A DNA stretch of 24,635 bases from positions 1 to 24,635 of the forward strand of contig CAZJFC010000029.1 of assembly GCA_964545245.1 (NCBI GenBank). The letters run 5' to 3'. The stretch is from CAZJFC01 sp964545245. Its GTDB lineage: Bacteria; Pseudomonadota; Alphaproteobacteria; Rickettsiales; 21-14-0-20-44-7. The notes under the pieces were generated by a model that saw only the letters and a program-made list of their open reading frames with translations, searched no databases and was not told where the DNA came from. The translations under genes and the position numbers were made by a program. Position 1 is the stretch's first letter. The number at the start of each line of letters is the position of its first letter. Of this stretch, positions 14,804 through 23,641 are shown one piece after another.

Positions 14804-16027
14804 GTTAGCCGCTCAGCAAATTATGCAATAAAAGGATACCTCTATCAGTTCTATAAAACGATAGAGCAAATTCTGTCATCTGCTGGCAATACCGAAATTA
14901 CGGTTGAAGGTATTGAGGACATAGACCTAAACGAGCTGGACACCCAACACCTTATTCAATGCAAATACCATGAGGCAACACGGTTTACGCCATCTGCCGT
15001 ATATAAGCCGATAGGATTAATGCTGAAACATTTGATTGGAAGCACACAAGCAGTATCAAGCTATACGCTTTACGCATATTTTGGTGAAAACTCGCCAGCA
15101 GACGACAGTTGGATCACAGATGAATTTTTAAGAAAAGCACTGAATAATCGCGATGAGAATGCAACTGTATCAGATGAGCAGATTGCATCTTTCAGGGCAA
15201 AGTTTCGCTTCATAGCCGGAGCATCGTTTGATGAACTATCCAATCAAACCCATACTGCACTGCAAACAGCATTGAACTGTAGAGCAGATGAGGTAGAGCA
15301 TTATTATCATAATAATGCGGTGGCACATATTACCGAGATTTCAGCGCGGATAGATATAAACCAAAGGAGAACAACGAAAGCAGCTTTCCTATCCTATATA
15401 AATAAAAAGTGCTTTCTCTTCGACCTATGGCACTATGAATTGAAAGGTAAGCAAGCCTACATCAAAACTATAAAAGCACGGCTGAAGAGTAATAATGCGC
15501 TTGCTGATATTAAGCGAAGATTCCTTTTTATATCCCGTGAACTGGTAAACGCTCCGACTGCCGAAATAAGCCTAAATACCTTACTTCATAACTTAGTAAC
15601 TCAATATGGTATTGTAGATAAGCTCTATAATTCCGAGTTATGGACAGTTATCATTGATGCAGAACCTTCGCACCTCCAAGAAGTAAAAACCTACCTTGTT
15701 AAGAATAGCATATATTTTAACGATGGATACGAGGCCGTGTTTTTCTGCGGCAGGTATTTTAATGATATGCCGCTCAAGAATAAAAGGCAGACAGGCAATA
15801 AAATCTTAAAAACAAGCCATTACTTACGGCTTATATCAGCAGCTACATTCAAGGAAAAGTTATCCTATGTTGTGGATACTGACAAATATCCGCATACATT
15901 TATTAACACTACGCGCAGTCTACACGACAACCAATTTTTTTTAGATAACCAAAGTATAGGGGTATATCGCATAGCAGCGCTGGATAATCTAGCTGATTTG
16001 AACGAAATAATTAAACGGGGAAGATAG
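14801..16027 (+). CDS. PD-(D/E)XK nuclease-like protein with DUF4297/Cap4-type N-terminus
   Basis: This 408-aa protein is the probable effector of the operon. The first 60 residues show the pattern of DUF4297/Cap4-like endonuclease domains: G12-x-x-Y15-Q16, E36 and D40 in VEGIEDID, and Q53-x-K55 in LIQCKYHE, giving the E...D...QxK catalytic set of Mrr/Cap4-type PD-(D/E)XK enzymes. The remaining 350 residues are helical and unassigned; they may bind the HerA partner or sense a signal. It starts with TTG directly after the DUF499 stop and ends 3 nt before the HerA-type gene. Together with that gene it resembles the DUF4297-HerA antiphage pair. GC content is low (21 of 60 in 15361-15420), unlike the upstream genes. 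The family assignment rests on motifs only. Confidence 0.65.
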   Translation: MVSRSANYAIKGYLYQFYKTIEQILSSAGNTEITVEGIEDIDLNELDTQHLIQCKYHEATRFTPSAVYKPIGLMLKHLIGSTQAVSSYTLYAYFGENSPADDSWITDEFLRKALNNRDENATVSDEQIASFRAKFRFIAGASFDELSNQTHTALQTALNCRADEVEHYYHNNAVAHITEISARIDINQRRTTKAAFLSYINKKCFLFDLWHYELKGKQAYIKTIKARLKSNNALADIKRRFLFISRELVNAPTAEISLNTLLHNLVTQYGIVDKLYNSELWTVIIDAEPSHLQEVKTYLVKNSIYFNDGYEAVFFCGRYFNDMPLKNKRQTGNKILKTSHYLRLISAATFKEKLSYVVDTDKYPHTFINTTRSLHDNQFFLDNQSIGVYRIAALDNLADLNEIIKRGR

Positions 16028-16030
16028 AAA

Positions 16031-17824
16031 ATGACAGAAAAGCCTTATCGCGTAATATGCGTAACACCCAGCTTGATCCAGCTTGAAGTTACAAACATTG
16101 ATGAGTTTGCAGCAGATGAATCTAAGCAATTCAAAATTGGTAGCTATCTCAAAATCACAGATAATAACGAGGTGTCTGTAATAGCAATTATACAAAGCTA
16201 TAAAATCAAAGACCCTACCGATCGTAATGACGCACAATCACCCGGCGAAGCAAGGTCGTTTATTGTAGATGCACAACCTGTTGGATTTCTCGATGCGGAT
16301 AATAAATTCAAACGTGGTGGGCAACAAATTGCAATTCCGCCAACCAAAGTTGAAATAGCTGGCAAGGATGTATTGGAGCTTTTCTACAAGAGGGAAGAAA
16401 ATGTAGCGGAACTTGTGCTTGGCACAATGGCGATAGATAAAAATATCCGTGTGCCAGTGGATGGCGATCGTTTTTTCTCAAAGCACATAGCTGTTGTTGG
16501 CTCTACTGGCTCAGGTAAATCATGTACAGTAGCAAAAATTTTGCAAGAGGGCATAAAGTCTGGATTGAGTGGAAATGGTGCTGGAGTATTGAACAACTCG
16601 CACATTGTAGTGTTCGATATTCATGGAGAATATGCTCAGGCCTTTCCAGATGCAAACATTCTTGGTGTGGATCAGCTTGTACTTCCATACTGGCTTATGA
16701 ATTCCGAAGAGCTGGAAGAAATGTTTATCGAAAGTAATGAAAACAATTCACACAACCAAGTTTCGCAATTCCGTCACGCTGTTGTTGAGAATAAGAAGAA
16801 GCATAACACTGGGCGTATTACATATGACACACCTGTCTATTTCAATCTAAGAGAAGTATTTAATTACATCACCAATATGAATAATGAAGTAATTGGTAAG
16901 CAACCGGGTGAAGGCCAGCCGAAACTTGCTGATAGTAACGGAGACAATACTGCAAATTCTGTGCTGATTCAGAACCGCGAGGAAAGTTATTTTGATGAAG
17001 TGCTTAAATTTGTTGTTTCATCTACGGCTAATGCCACAAAAGCTAGTAGCGGACCGTTCAATGGTGAATTTGATAGATTTATTAGACGATTGGAAACCAA
17101 ACTGGCAGATGAGCGGCTTGCTTTCTTGCTTAAGCCCAAGAAGGCTGACGGCAGTGAGTACAAGACTGCCGATATTGCACAAATTCTTAGAAAACTTACT
17201 GGCTACAGCAAGGAAACTGGTGAAGAAAAATCAAATATTACTATCATTGATTTGGCAGGTATACCATTTGAAGAAACGAGCATCGTCGTATCGCTTATTA
17301 GCAGGATATTATTTGAGTTTAGCTTTTTCTTTAAGAAAAACCAACCATCCGATACTGAAGTACCAATTCTTGTAGTATACGAAGAAGCGCATAAATACGT
17401 TCCCAACAGTAGCCTGACAAAATTCCGATCTGTACGCGCTGCTATAGAGCGCATTGCAAAAGAAGGGCGCAAGTACGGAATTTCGCTGATGATAGTAAGC
17501 CAACGTCCTTCTGAAATCTCAGAAACGATTTTCTCTCAGTGCAATAACTTTATTGCCATGCGCTTAACAAATCCTGCCGATCAAAATTATGTGAAGCGAT
17601 TGCTGCCAGATACAGTAAGCAACATCACTGAGAATCTTCCTTCCCTTGAAAAGCAGGAGGCGATCATCATCGGTGATGCAATTACATTACCAACTCTTGT
17701 CTGCATAGACAGCATTGAAAATAAGCCGAAATCAATTGATGTCGATGTGCTGACTGAGTGGCAGAAGAATTGGTATGAGCTGGATTTTGCTCCGATAATT
17801 GCGAAAATTCAGAAGACTAATTAG
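16031..17824 (+). CDS. HerA-type ATPase/helicase (DUF87 family)
   Basis: This 597-aa ATPase of the HerA/FtsK superfamily is expected to form a hexameric ring that translocates on double-stranded DNA or holds nuclease subunits. The N-terminal 130 residues look like a HAS-barrel. Walker A is GSTGSGKS (157-164), a DIHGEY motif follows near 197, and Walker B is VVYEEAHKY (around 448-456). The C-terminal SQRPSEISETIFSQCNNFIA and LTNPADQ stretch is characteristic of HerA. A GGGGAAG site precedes the ATG. It pairs with the nuclease-like gene 3 nt upstream. It ends the operon and its stop overlaps by 8 nt the end of the opposite-strand spanin gene. Its composition is AT-rich like its partner's. Confidence 0.9.
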   Translation: MTEKPYRVICVTPSLIQLEVTNIDEFAADESKQFKIGSYLKITDNNEVSVIAIIQSYKIKDPTDRNDAQSPGEARSFIVDAQPVGFLDADNKFKRGGQQIAIPPTKVEIAGKDVLELFYKREENVAELVLGTMAIDKNIRVPVDGDRFFSKHIAVVGSTGSGKSCTVAKILQEGIKSGLSGNGAGVLNNSHIVVFDIHGEYAQAFPDANILGVDQLVLPYWLMNSEELEEMFIESNENNSHNQVSQFRHAVVENKKKHNTGRITYDTPVYFNLREVFNYITNMNNEVIGKQPGEGQPKLADSNGDNTANSVLIQNREESYFDEVLKFVVSSTANATKASSGPFNGEFDRFIRRLETKLADERLAFLLKPKKADGSEYKTADIAQILRKLTGYSKETGEEKSNITIIDLAGIPFEETSIVVSLISRILFEFSFFFKKNQPSDTEVPILVVYEEAHKYVPNSSLTKFRSVRAAIERIAKEGRKYGISLMIVSQRPSEISETIFSQCNNFIAMRLTNPADQNYVKRLLPDTVSNITENLPSLEKQEAIIIGDAITLPTLVCIDSIENKPKSIDVDVLTEWQKNWYELDFAPIIAKIQKTN

Positions 17825-18062
17825 TTTTCCTGCATCCCGCACGGGCTTGCGCTCTGAGCAGCGCGTAATCCTGTAGCGCCAGCGGGAATGCCGCGTCTGG
17901 CGCGGCGGCTTCCACTTCATCGGCCAGTTGGTTCTGGAAATCGCGGCTGTATTCCTTCACCGGCAGGCAGGTAGTGGCGTGGTCAGAACTTGCCGTCGCG
18001 CAGGCGCTGAGCAAGCTCAGGACGACTGCGGGGAGCATCCATTGTCGCACGAAGTTGGGCAT
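17817..18062 (-). CDS. Rz1-like outer-membrane spanin lipoprotein
   Basis: This 81-aa protein has a basic start, a hydrophobic core and the lipobox LLSAC with Cys at 21, so it should be a lipoprotein. The gene overlaps the end of the Rz-like gene by 80 nt in another frame, the classic Rz/Rz1 arrangement. GGAG seven bases before ATG 18062 supports the start; a longer frame to 18128 lacks this. Two more Cys (35 and 77) are present. It is less proline-rich than well-known Rz1 proteins, so the call rests on lipobox, size and position. It would help disrupt the outer membrane at lysis. Confidence 0.7.
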   Translation of the reverse strand: MPNFVRQWMLPAVVLSLLSACATASSDHATTCLPVKEYSRDFQNQLADEVEAAAPDAAFPLALQDYALLRAQARAGCRKTN

Positions 18063-18222
18063 TGCGTATCTCCAATGATTTTTTGAGGTTATCGGCGCGT
18101 TCGGCGTTGCGTCCGGCCTGACGCGCACCGAGAAGCACCGTGAGAACGGCCAGCGCGGCTGCGCCCCATGCGGCGAGGCGCAGCGCGTTGCCGGATAGCC
18201 AGCTGGTCAAGAGCGCCCACAT
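17983..18222 (-). CDS. Rz-like inner-membrane spanin
   Basis: This 79-aa protein has one N-terminal membrane segment (about 13-32, rich in Leu and Ala) followed by a charged helical periplasmic region (QAGRNAERADNLKKSLEIRN) typical of short Rz-type i-spanins. The ATG at 18222 shares one base with the TGA of the upstream lytic gene (TGATG), a coupled start, so the longer frame to 18306 is not used. It partly overlaps the Rz1-like gene and together they should bridge the envelope in lysis. Confidence 0.7.
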   Translation of the reverse strand: MWALLTSWLSGNALRLAAWGAAALAVLTVLLGARQAGRNAERADNLKKSLEIRNAQLRATMDAPRSRPELAQRLRDGKF

Positions 18223-18881
18223 CAGCGCAGCCCTTTGCGGCGGTCGTCGATCCGCGCCCAGAGCATTGCGGCGATGCCCATCAACGTCACGGCGAGCAAT
18301 AGCCACTTCGCGCTTTCCAGATACGGCGCGATGGTAAGCAACGCAGCGGTGGCGGGTTCAATCGTATCCTGCACGGCCTCAATCGCCATCACGCCCACCG
18401 TGCCAGCAGTGGCGGCTTTGCCTGCTTTGACGGTGCGTGTCTTTTGCAGGTTTGGCGCGGCAGGTTCTACACCGGCCAGCACCAGCGCCTTGGTGATTTC
18501 GGTATCGCTGTAAGGTTGCTGGCCGTTCTCATGCTGGATGACGGCTTCGGCCAGCGGCTTTAGGTGATCGAAGCGGTGCATATCCAGCGGGCGGTTGGCC
18601 TCAAAGCCGGTGCGCTGCGCCACGGCGCGGATATCAGCATTGGTATTGTTCTCAACATCCGGAGCCCAGCGGCGGATGATGCCTTCAATGGTGTTTAGGC
18701 CGTGCTTGTCCTGATAGGTAACCAGCGTGCGAGCCAGCGCCCGGATGCCGTAAATGGCAGACTGGAAAACGAAAAACTGGCTATCGGTCTGGTCTTTGGC
18801 CAGCCCCTGCCAAGGGTCGGATGATTTGCGGATGTTGCCGGGATTGTGATTGCGGATGCCGCGAGGGAGTAAAACGGTCAT
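18222..18881 (-). CDS. P5-like phage lytic/structural protein with C-terminal membrane segment
   Basis: This 219-aa protein begins LPRGIRNHNPGNIRKS and contains GIRALARTLVTYQDKHGLNT and RWAPDVENNT, the conserved pattern of proteins annotated as structural protein P5 or phage peptidoglycan-active proteins. After residue 135 comes an Ala/Thr-rich linker and one membrane segment near 186-204 ending in a basic tail, so this version seems tethered to the inner membrane. GGAGG precedes the ATG. It sits between a holin-like gene and the spanins, supporting a role in cell-wall degradation, though the catalytic mechanism of this family is not clear to me. Confidence 0.7.
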   Translation of the reverse strand: MTVLLPRGIRNHNPGNIRKSSDPWQGLAKDQTDSQFFVFQSAIYGIRALARTLVTYQDKHGLNTIEGIIRRWAPDVENNTNADIRAVAQRTGFEANRPLDMHRFDHLKPLAEAVIQHENGQQPYSDTEITKALVLAGVEPAAPNLQKTRTVKAGKAATAGTVGVMAIEAVQDTIEPATAALLTIAPYLESAKWLLLAVTLMGIAAMLWARIDDRRKGLR

Positions 18882-18893
18882 GGGAAGCCTCCT

Positions 18894-19142
18894 TTAAGGT
18901 TGGGTGATAAGTTGTTTGATGCCTTGCCACAGCGCCAGCAGCAGGCCAGAAATCGCCGCCGCGATGCAGGAGCGTTTCGTCCATTTGATGATTTCATCGG
19001 AGCCGGTGCGGGATTTTCGCAGGTAGAGCATGTCGGCCTGCATTGCGGTGGGATCGGTGGTGTCCACGCCATATTTGGTCAACGTGTCTTCGATCCCCTC
19101 GCGCACGGCGGCGCGAATGGCTTTTGTTAATTCTTCTTCCAT
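18894..19142 (-). CDS. Small membrane protein, holin-like candidate
   Basis: This 82-aa protein has a charged, helical N-terminal 50 residues (MEEELTKAIRAAVREGIEDT) and one C-terminal hydrophobic segment (about 58-78, AAAISGLLLALWQGIKQLI). Size, single membrane span and location just before the lytic gene fit a holin or lysis-timing protein. I cannot place it in a named holin family with certainty. It lies 12 nt before the lytic gene and 16 nt after the DUF2793 gene. Confidence 0.6.
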   Translation of the reverse strand: MEEELTKAIRAAVREGIEDTLTKYGVDTTDPTAMQADMLYLRKSRTGSDEIIKWTKRSCIAAAISGLLLALWQGIKQLITQP

Positions 19143-19158
19143 GATGATGTCCTATTTT

Positions 19159-19863
19159 TTACCAGTGCCACGGACCACGGAAGGCCAGATATTGCACATT
19201 GATCCGCACCAGCCCGCCGGTGAAGGAACCGGCGTCCGGTGTAAGCAGCAGCGGCGTGTCGCTGTAGTAACTCACCGGGTGGTAAGTCAGGCCGATATTG
19301 GTGGAATCCGCGCCCGTGCCGATACCATTGCCATAGCGCGACGTATCGCCGGACACGCCCACGCCGAAGCTGGTGACCGTGCCGGTGACTGCTTCCATCA
19401 CCCGCGTATTCACGGCCAGCACGGTTGAACGGTTGGGTATCAGCATGGCGGTTTCATCGCCAAGACTGAGGTCAACATCATCCTGCCAGCGCAGCACGCG
19501 CATATATTCGCCGCCATCACACATAATCAGGCCGAAGGGAACCCAAGCAGAGCCGTCATAGGCCATGCGGGAATCCAGCGACTCCACCACCGCATCCATC
19601 CATTTGAACGGCGCATAGAACACCCAGCCGCCAGTCTGATACTGCGCTAGCTGATTGGCATGGCCGGAGAAATCCCCGGACGGACTGCTACCAACGATAT
19701 ACATATCACCCGCCGCAGGGCTTCCGGGCGGGCTATCTGTAATATCCGCCACCACCGGCGTGACGAACGCATCGAGCTTATTCAGCCCCTCATTATGCGT
19801 GACTTCTTTTTGGGCTTGGCCTGAGACAATATAAGGCAAGCCCAGACGTGCTGTCTGAGACAT
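19159..19863 (-). CDS. DUF2793 phage protein
   Basis: This 234-aa protein starts MSQTARLGLPYIVSGQAQKE, followed by VTHNEGLNKLDAF, the hallmark of DUF2793, a family common in alphaproteobacterial phages and next to GTA-like tail genes. The N-terminal 110 residues are the DUF2793 domain (with PPGSPAAGDMYIVG). The rest is a beta-rich region that may form a tail-fibre or receptor-contact head. GGAGG supports the start, 21 nt after the end of the TIM-barrel gene. The role is probably host contact at the virion tail, inferred from position. Confidence 0.85.
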   Translation of the reverse strand: MSQTARLGLPYIVSGQAQKEVTHNEGLNKLDAFVTPVVADITDSPPGSPAAGDMYIVGSSPSGDFSGHANQLAQYQTGGWVFYAPFKWMDAVVESLDSRMAYDGSAWVPFGLIMCDGGEYMRVLRWQDDVDLSLGDETAMLIPNRSTVLAVNTRVMEAVTGTVTSFGVGVSGDTSRYGNGIGTGADSTNIGLTYHPVSYYSDTPLLLTPDAGSFTGGLVRINVQYLAFRGPWHW

Positions 19864-19884
19864 GGAATCCTCCGGTTTTGTTGA

Positions 19885-22800
19885 TTAGATGCTGGCGCTG
19901 GCGGCGTATCCCCGGCCAACCACGGCGGAAAGCTGATAGACTTTCACACTCACGCTGCTTTGCGGGCTGCCGAAATCGGCAGTTTGCTCGGCGGCGCTAT
20001 AGCTGGCGGTTGGGCTGGTGGTGGCAATCGTTCGCACTACTGTGCTGCCATCCATAATCTCCACCTCGTAGCGTTCGCTTTCCTCGCCCAGCGGAATATC
20101 CACCCCATCACGCCATTCTGCATCCACGCGAGAGCGACGCACCCAGCTGATGGTGAGATTGCCGGAGCCATCGCGCAGGCCTGTCACATGCACCGGCGCG
20201 AAGGGTTTCAGGCTTCGCCCGCTATAGGTGAAAGCCACCTCGTCGGTATTACCCAGCGAGTTGCCGACGCTCACCGCTTTGTAAAACAGTTCACGCCCGA
20301 TCAGGTTGTTAGCGATTGCGGTCGTATATAAGGCCGGAGAAAGCAGGATGAACCTGTCCCCGGCGGTATGACTACCCACCGCCCATTCCGTACCCTGCCG
20401 CCCCCGCAAAAGCCGGGAAAGGCGATAGGTACGCTCGCCGATCAGTTCCGCATTCTGGAATTGCACCAGCTCGTCACCGATAAGCGCGGCGTTTGCACCA
20501 TTCAGCACGGCCAGTTCACTGACGCTGGCGAGGCTTCCGCTGCTCAGTACAACCTCCACCAGATTTACCTGATCCCACGTTTCCGTGATACCGGCGGCAA
20601 GGTCGGTGATGATAACGCCGAACGTGGCCGCGCCCTCCAGCCCGGCCAGCAGGTTGAAGGTATTGCCGCCATCTTCTCCGCCATCGTCGGAACGATAGAT
20701 TGCCGCACCGTTCCAATCCGCGCCATCGGGAGCCACGCCAAGGCGCAGTAATCCCTGATTTTGCACCGTATCCACCGGCAGCGGCGGCGCATCCACAAAC
20801 TGCACCAGCGTTTCCGGCACCAGTACCGGCGGCATGATGTTGCGCGATGTCTCACCCGGTGGGGTGTAGAAATCGTAGGAACTCACATCCTCCGCCACGG
20901 CGTTGATTTTCATCAGGCCGTTGGCTTCCATATCGGTTTTGATGACGCGCATCTCATGCGCCACCCCGGAAACGGTCACGGTGATGACGTCGGTCGGTTC
21001 CAGCCGCACATATTTGGGCGGCACGGTTAGCGAAAAACTCAGGCGCTCCTTCCATGTGCCGTAGAGCGTAATGTCGGCTACCTGCTTGGCCTGCGTTGCA
21101 CCCATGACGATGGGCAGGTTCATCGTTACCTGATCCACTGCACGCACCACCTGCCGCTGGGAAGTCTGCGTCACCGGGTCGTAATTGAAAGGCCGGTCGA
21201 TATAGGTGACATTCACGCGCTGGGGCAATTCAAGCTCCTGCGCGTAATGGATCTCCAGCACATCCTGCACGCCGCTTTTGGCGCTGGGGATGAGGTCAGC
21301 TTCTGGGATAGATTTTACCGACGCATTGCCACGCGGCACGCATTTTAAGATGCCGTCGCTTTCCACCACATCGAAGAAGAACCCGGACGCCAGCTGCTCC
21401 AGCGCATTCCGCACCGTAATCGGCTGTTGCAGGATGAACCCTTCCAGCGAGGCAGTTAGCCGGGTGACGTCATAATCCGAAGGTGTGAGGCCAGCGGCTT
21501 GCAGCAACTCCGCCACCACCGCGCCCAGCGTGGAAGCGCCCAGCTTGCCGTTCACCCAATGGCCGGTTGCCCAGAGGATGGAATCCTGCCACACGCCTTC
21601 CAGATCAGGCCAGAAGGAAAATGGGCGGGCATCCCACGTCCAGATAAAGCGCCGAGCCACGAGGCCAGCATTGCCGGAGGCGGTTTCCCGCGCTTCCAGA
21701 TAATCCAGCGTGCTATCAAGCGCCACGCGCTGCGCCTGAAAATCCACCCGGCCTTTGGAGCCGCGAGGAAAGAAGCTCTCGCTGGAAGTCGGGTCATAAA
21801 ACACGTTGGGCTGGTTGGTGCAGCCATCCACCGAAGGAAAGCCGAACTCCGTGAACCAGACCGGCTTCATTTTGGCAGTCCATGCGGTAGCCACCGCATT
21901 CGGGTTTACATGCGTGTTCTTCCACCAATATTCGAGGTTCTTCCATGCGTAGGTTGGATCACCGCCATAGCTGGTTTGGCCAGTGCGAGCCACGGAATCC
22001 GCATAGTAATAATCCCAGCCTTCGCCGCTCTCCCAATATTCGGTGATAAGCTCCGGCGTGATCTGGATTTGCGGTAAGTCCGGCGTCAGCGGGAAATAGC
22101 TATCAATCCCCACAAAGTCGATGCCAGAGGAAGCCCAAAGCGGATCGAGGTTAAACCAGCCGCCCGTGCTGTGATACTCGCTCCAGTCAGCGGCATAGGT
22201 AATCAGTGTTCCGGGCATGGCGGCTTTGACGCTGCCTGCTAAACTCACCAGCTGCGCCACCGCCGGATAGCTTCCGGGCGAATCGGTGAAACCGGTCATA
22301 CCGATCAGCTCCGAGCCGATAACAAACGCATCCACATCACCACTCAGCAGATTGGCATAGTGCATGATGAAAGCGTTATAGCCGTTGGTTTTAGTGAACC
22401 AGCTGGCCGCATCGGTGGCATTGGCAGGCTCAATGCGCCCGCGCCACGGCTTCGGCACCGGCGTAATCGTATCCACGAACGGCATGGGATAGAGCATGAC
22501 ATTCAGGCCACGGCTTTTCAGTTCCGCGCAGAGTTGCACCACCGTGTGATCGGAGGGCGTGCCGCCATAGGTGGGCTTGTCATCATCAAAGAACAGTACG
22601 GTTTGCGCGGTAGCGCGGGTGTAACCGGCCACGCTCCAATCCTGCGGCAGCACCTGCGTGGTGCCTTGGAATTCCACCTTGGGGATGATTTCACAATCTC
22701 CCGCATCGGTGGACGTAGCGAACCACGTCACCACCACCGCCACCCATTCCAAATTCGGCAACACCTTCAGCAGCTGGTCAATCGCCACCTGCACATCGGC

Positions 22801-23637
22801 TTTGCCTTCGTAATTGTGCATGTTGATGCTTTTCTTGTCGCTGGAAGGTGTGAAGGCTCCGCCGAAATATGCATAGTAACCGTCCTGCTTGGTGGTGACC
22901 TGCGTGCCATAGACAAATTCCCCCGCGCCGGGGATTATCACGATGTCTTTGACCTTATCTTCCACGCTGGGCTGGAATTTGACCGTATGGCGCACCTCGA
23001 ACGTAAAATTGGGAATGCGGTTGCCGTAAGCGGCCAGCGGAAAATCTTCCACCACCACATAGGCCATGCCCCGATGCGCCGGAATCGTCCCGGCGGGCAG
23101 GTATTTGGCCATGATGTCATCGACACCTTGCTCTTCATCACCGAAATGGACGTTATACTTGCCCTGCGCGGCGGAGAGTTCCGTTTCCGTCAGCACTTTG
23201 CTATCCGCCCAAACGCGGATTACCTCGTCAATCTCACCCTCGCAAATGGCAATCGCCAGCGTGACATAATACTCATAGGAAATCGTGGTCTGGCTGGTCG
23301 TGGTTTTGCCGCCACCACCGCCTTTACCGCCGCCGCTAGAGGTTTGTGTGGTGGTTTTCTCGCTGCGTACTTCCTTAATGTCGGTTGCCCAGATGACGTT
23401 CCCAGCCAGCCGCATCGTGCCATACACCCTTGGAATGATGTTTCCATAGGTCGAAATCTGCGCCCGGAGGTCAGCAAGGCGCGGTCCCTCCTGAGTCGGC
23501 AACTGCACGCGCTGGCTTTTCGGGAAGAACGCACCCGCAGCCATGCCACCGAGATTCGCGCCAAGGATTGCCCCGGAGGGACCACCCAGCACGAAACCGG
23601 CCACGCCGCCAACAACAGGAAGGACAATATCAGCCAT
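19885..23637 (-). CDS. GTA-like baseplate / host-specificity protein with TIM-barrel domain
   Basis: This 1250-aa tail-tip protein is homologous in layout to ORFg15 of the alphaproteobacterial gene transfer agent. The N-terminus has a glycine-rich hydrophobic stretch (VVGGVAGFVLGG) and a Gly/Ser/Thr linker near 95-110. The glycoside-hydrolase-like GTA TIM-barrel covers roughly 400-720, with FVGIDSYFPLTPD and PVWFTEFGFPSVDG. A phage-tail (rcc01698-type) region follows (about 780-1000), then beta-rich domains ending in a fibronectin-like section. It should form the central tip and contact the cell surface. The NlpC/P60 gene ends 4 nt upstream. Length is near the GTA homologue's. Confidence 0.92.
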   Translation of the reverse strand: MADIVLPVVGGVAGFVLGGPSGAILGANLGGMAAGAFFPKSQRVQLPTQEGPRLADLRAQISTYGNIIPRVYGTMRLAGNVIWATDIKEVRSEKTTTQTSSGGGKGGGGGKTTTSQTTISYEYYVTLAIAICEGEIDEVIRVWADSKVLTETELSAAQGKYNVHFGDEEQGVDDIMAKYLPAGTIPAHRGMAYVVVEDFPLAAYGNRIPNFTFEVRHTVKFQPSVEDKVKDIVIIPGAGEFVYGTQVTTKQDGYYAYFGGAFTPSSDKKSINMHNYEGKADVQVAIDQLLKVLPNLEWVAVVVTWFATSTDAGDCEIIPKVEFQGTTQVLPQDWSVAGYTRATAQTVLFFDDDKPTYGGTPSDHTVVQLCAELKSRGLNVMLYPMPFVDTITPVPKPWRGRIEPANATDAASWFTKTNGYNAFIMHYANLLSGDVDAFVIGSELIGMTGFTDSPGSYPAVAQLVSLAGSVKAAMPGTLITYAADWSEYHSTGGWFNLDPLWASSGIDFVGIDSYFPLTPDLPQIQITPELITEYWESGEGWDYYYADSVARTGQTSYGGDPTYAWKNLEYWWKNTHVNPNAVATAWTAKMKPVWFTEFGFPSVDGCTNQPNVFYDPTSSESFFPRGSKGRVDFQAQRVALDSTLDYLEARETASGNAGLVARRFIWTWDARPFSFWPDLEGVWQDSILWATGHWVNGKLGASTLGAVVAELLQAAGLTPSDYDVTRLTASLEGFILQQPITVRNALEQLASGFFFDVVESDGILKCVPRGNASVKSIPEADLIPSAKSGVQDVLEIHYAQELELPQRVNVTYIDRPFNYDPVTQTSQRQVVRAVDQVTMNLPIVMGATQAKQVADITLYGTWKERLSFSLTVPPKYVRLEPTDVITVTVSGVAHEMRVIKTDMEANGLMKINAVAEDVSSYDFYTPPGETSRNIMPPVLVPETLVQFVDAPPLPVDTVQNQGLLRLGVAPDGADWNGAAIYRSDDGGEDGGNTFNLLAGLEGAATFGVIITDLAAGITETWDQVNLVEVVLSSGSLASVSELAVLNGANAALIGDELVQFQNAELIGERTYRLSRLLRGRQGTEWAVGSHTAGDRFILLSPALYTTAIANNLIGRELFYKAVSVGNSLGNTDEVAFTYSGRSLKPFAPVHVTGLRDGSGNLTISWVRRSRVDAEWRDGVDIPLGEESERYEVEIMDGSTVVRTIATTSPTASYSAAEQTADFGSPQSSVSVKVYQLSAVVGRGYAASASI

Positions 23638-23641
23638 AGGA

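Noticed and set aside
5335..17824. Assignment as canonical BREX or DISARM
   Set aside because: PglZ, BrxL, BrxA/B, DrmA, DrmB and DrmC are absent from the operon; only methylase, helicase and ATPase types are shared.
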